A stretch of 6,172 nt of DNA from Thermoprotei archaeon (GTDB lineage: Archaea; Thermoproteota; Thermoprotei_A; Sulfolobales; Ignisphaeraceae), in assembly GCA_003661865.1 (NCBI GenBank), contig QMWY01000077.1, positions 1 to 6,172 on the forward strand. Direction: 5' to 3'. The translations under genes were made by a program, and so were the position numbers. Shown here in pieces: positions 5,368 to 6,172 of this stretch; the first letter of the stretch is position 1, and each line of letters starts with the position of its first letter. The notes beneath the pieces were generated by a model. The model saw nothing but the letters and a program-made list of their open reading frames with translations, was not told the origin of the DNA and ran no database searches.

Positions 5368-6172
5368 TCAGGAGCCACCCAGGAATGGCCCTAGGAGTGC
5401 TTTGAGGAGCCATATTATTATGTACCAGTCTGGGTCTGCTAGGGTCGCTAGCTCGGGCCCGTATGTGAGGGCGGGTAGCGTAACCGCCTGCCCGATCGCC
5501 AGCACCGCCCCGTTGATCACGCCTCCCAGCACAGCCCCTTTCCACCCGCCAGAGGCGTTTCCGAATACGGCGGCTGCGCCGCCCGGGAAGAACAGCATGA
5601 TCATTGGCAGGACTATTACGGCGAAGCCCGTGGCTATGAATATCCCCATGAATATGAGGAACACTACTAAGCCGCTTACGAACCCTATGATCACCGCCGT
5701 TGGGGCCCTCGGGAACACGACGGGGCAGTCGAGGGCTGGCCTAGCACCGGGTATGACCTTCTGGGCGATGCCTCTGAATGCAGGGACTATCTCCGCTATG
5801 AACATCCTTACCCCGGTCAGCAGCACGACTATGGTTATTGCGAAGTAGATCCCCTTATGAACGCCCACACGATCGGGTTGAGGTCCCCAGCTAGCTCCTG
5901 GACCTTGGCGGGGTTTATGAACCAGCCTATGATCGACGCTATTATCATTATGAGGCCCAGTATGACCGCTGTGCTGACGGCGTAGTCCTTGAAGAACTCG
6001 AGGCTCTTAGGTAGCTTTATCGCCTCCGTACTCTCCTCAGGCTTCCCAATGTACTTGCCGAGCTTGAAAGCGAGCCACGCCGCTGAGGAGCTGGTGTGAC
6101 CGTAGGCTATCTCATCGCTCTGCATAACCGTCCTCATAGCCCGTGTATGTAGGCGGGCTGGAGGCTCCAGTA
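5368..6172 (-). pseudogene. Second PTS EIIC permease (UlaA/SgaT type), frame-disrupted and truncated by the window edge
   Basis: Three consecutive frames together encode the C-terminal part of a UlaA-like permease. The right-most stretch (6172-6140) reads YWSLQPAYIHG; the next (6137-5855) reads MRTVMQSDEIAYGHTSSSAA through LNPIVWAFIRG; the last (about 5853-5368) continues IYFAITIVVLLTGVRMFIAE through PGARPALDCPVVFP to the C-terminus GPFLGGS. The pieces join without lost residues if one G is restored in a G4 run (C4 at 5851-5854 on the plus strand) and one in a G3 run (6140-6142), so each is a single-base deletion or a -1 frameshift. The first junction is certain from the family motif crossing it; the second rests on a shorter and less conserved stretch. 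The apparent starts at 6137 and 5868 are internal. About half the protein lies beyond the window. It differs clearly from the intact EIIC (GHTSSS versus GHTQSF, ALDCP versus ALDVP), so it is a paralogue, not a recent copy. Confidence 0.85.

Noticed and set aside
5402..5848. Long plus-strand open frame of 148 codons opposite the second EIIC
   Set aside because: It is the antisense shadow of the EIIC coding frame, rich in Pro/Ser/Thr as expected from such a shadow, with no ribosome site or family resemblance.
5835..6137. A separate 100-residue gene (MRTVMQSDEIAYGHT...)
   Set aside because: It is the middle piece of the disrupted EIIC; both its ends coincide with frame breaks and its sequence continues in other frames as UlaA.

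Overview
The window looks like chromosomal DNA from a thermophilic archaeon, most likely Thermoproteota (Crenarchaeota). The support is compositional and structural: arginine is mostly AGG/CGG-type, CTAG is common, TTG and GTG starts are frequent, leaders are short with GGAGGTG/GGTGA-type ribosome sites, and genes are tightly packed. From memory, phosphotransferase systems (PTS) are rare in this phylum, with Thermofilum as a known case, so a Thermofilum-like host is a reasonable but unproven guess.

Nearly everything here belongs to an ascorbate-family (UlaA/SgaT, UlaB/SgaB, UlaC/SgaA-like) PTS. From the left: a 5'-truncated Enzyme I (2-1207, +) whose reading frame runs back to the window edge and includes the phospho-histidine; a convergent EIIA (1204-1656, -); a UPF0309-type SIS-domain sugar-phosphate protein (1706-2446, -), upstream of EIIA in the same apparent operon; an unrecognised two-helix membrane protein (2530-3147, +), divergent from the SIS gene; an EIIC permease (3151-4485, -); and a divergent EIIB (4639-4938, +). 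EI, EIIA, EIIB and EIIC together could form a PEP-dependent uptake and phosphorylation chain, PEP to EI to HPr (not in the window) to EIIA to EIIB to the sugar carried by EIIC. The SIS protein is a candidate for acting on the sugar phosphate formed. None of the ascorbate catabolic enzymes (UlaD/E/F/G) is present, so the substrate need not be ascorbate.

The right end (4976-6172, -) holds a second EIIC-EIIB pair that is broken or recoded. The EIIB has an in-frame TAG at 5234-5236, at a loop position where its family often has Gln, four codons after the catalytic Cys. The EIIC reading frame changes at 5851-5854 and apparently again near 6140-6142; each change is explained by one missing G in a G run on the coding strand. 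Protein similarity to intact UlaA/UlaB remains strong on both sides of each lesion, so this is either a recently inactivated paralogous transporter, a cluster of sequence errors, or, less likely, a recoded gene pair.

Regulation is probably concentrated in two divergent intergenic regions, 2447-2529 (SIS / membrane protein) and 4486-4638 (EIIC / EIIB). Both are AT-rich and contain short dyads. No RNA genes, CRISPR arrays, insertion sequences or stretches over 300 bases without a gene were seen.
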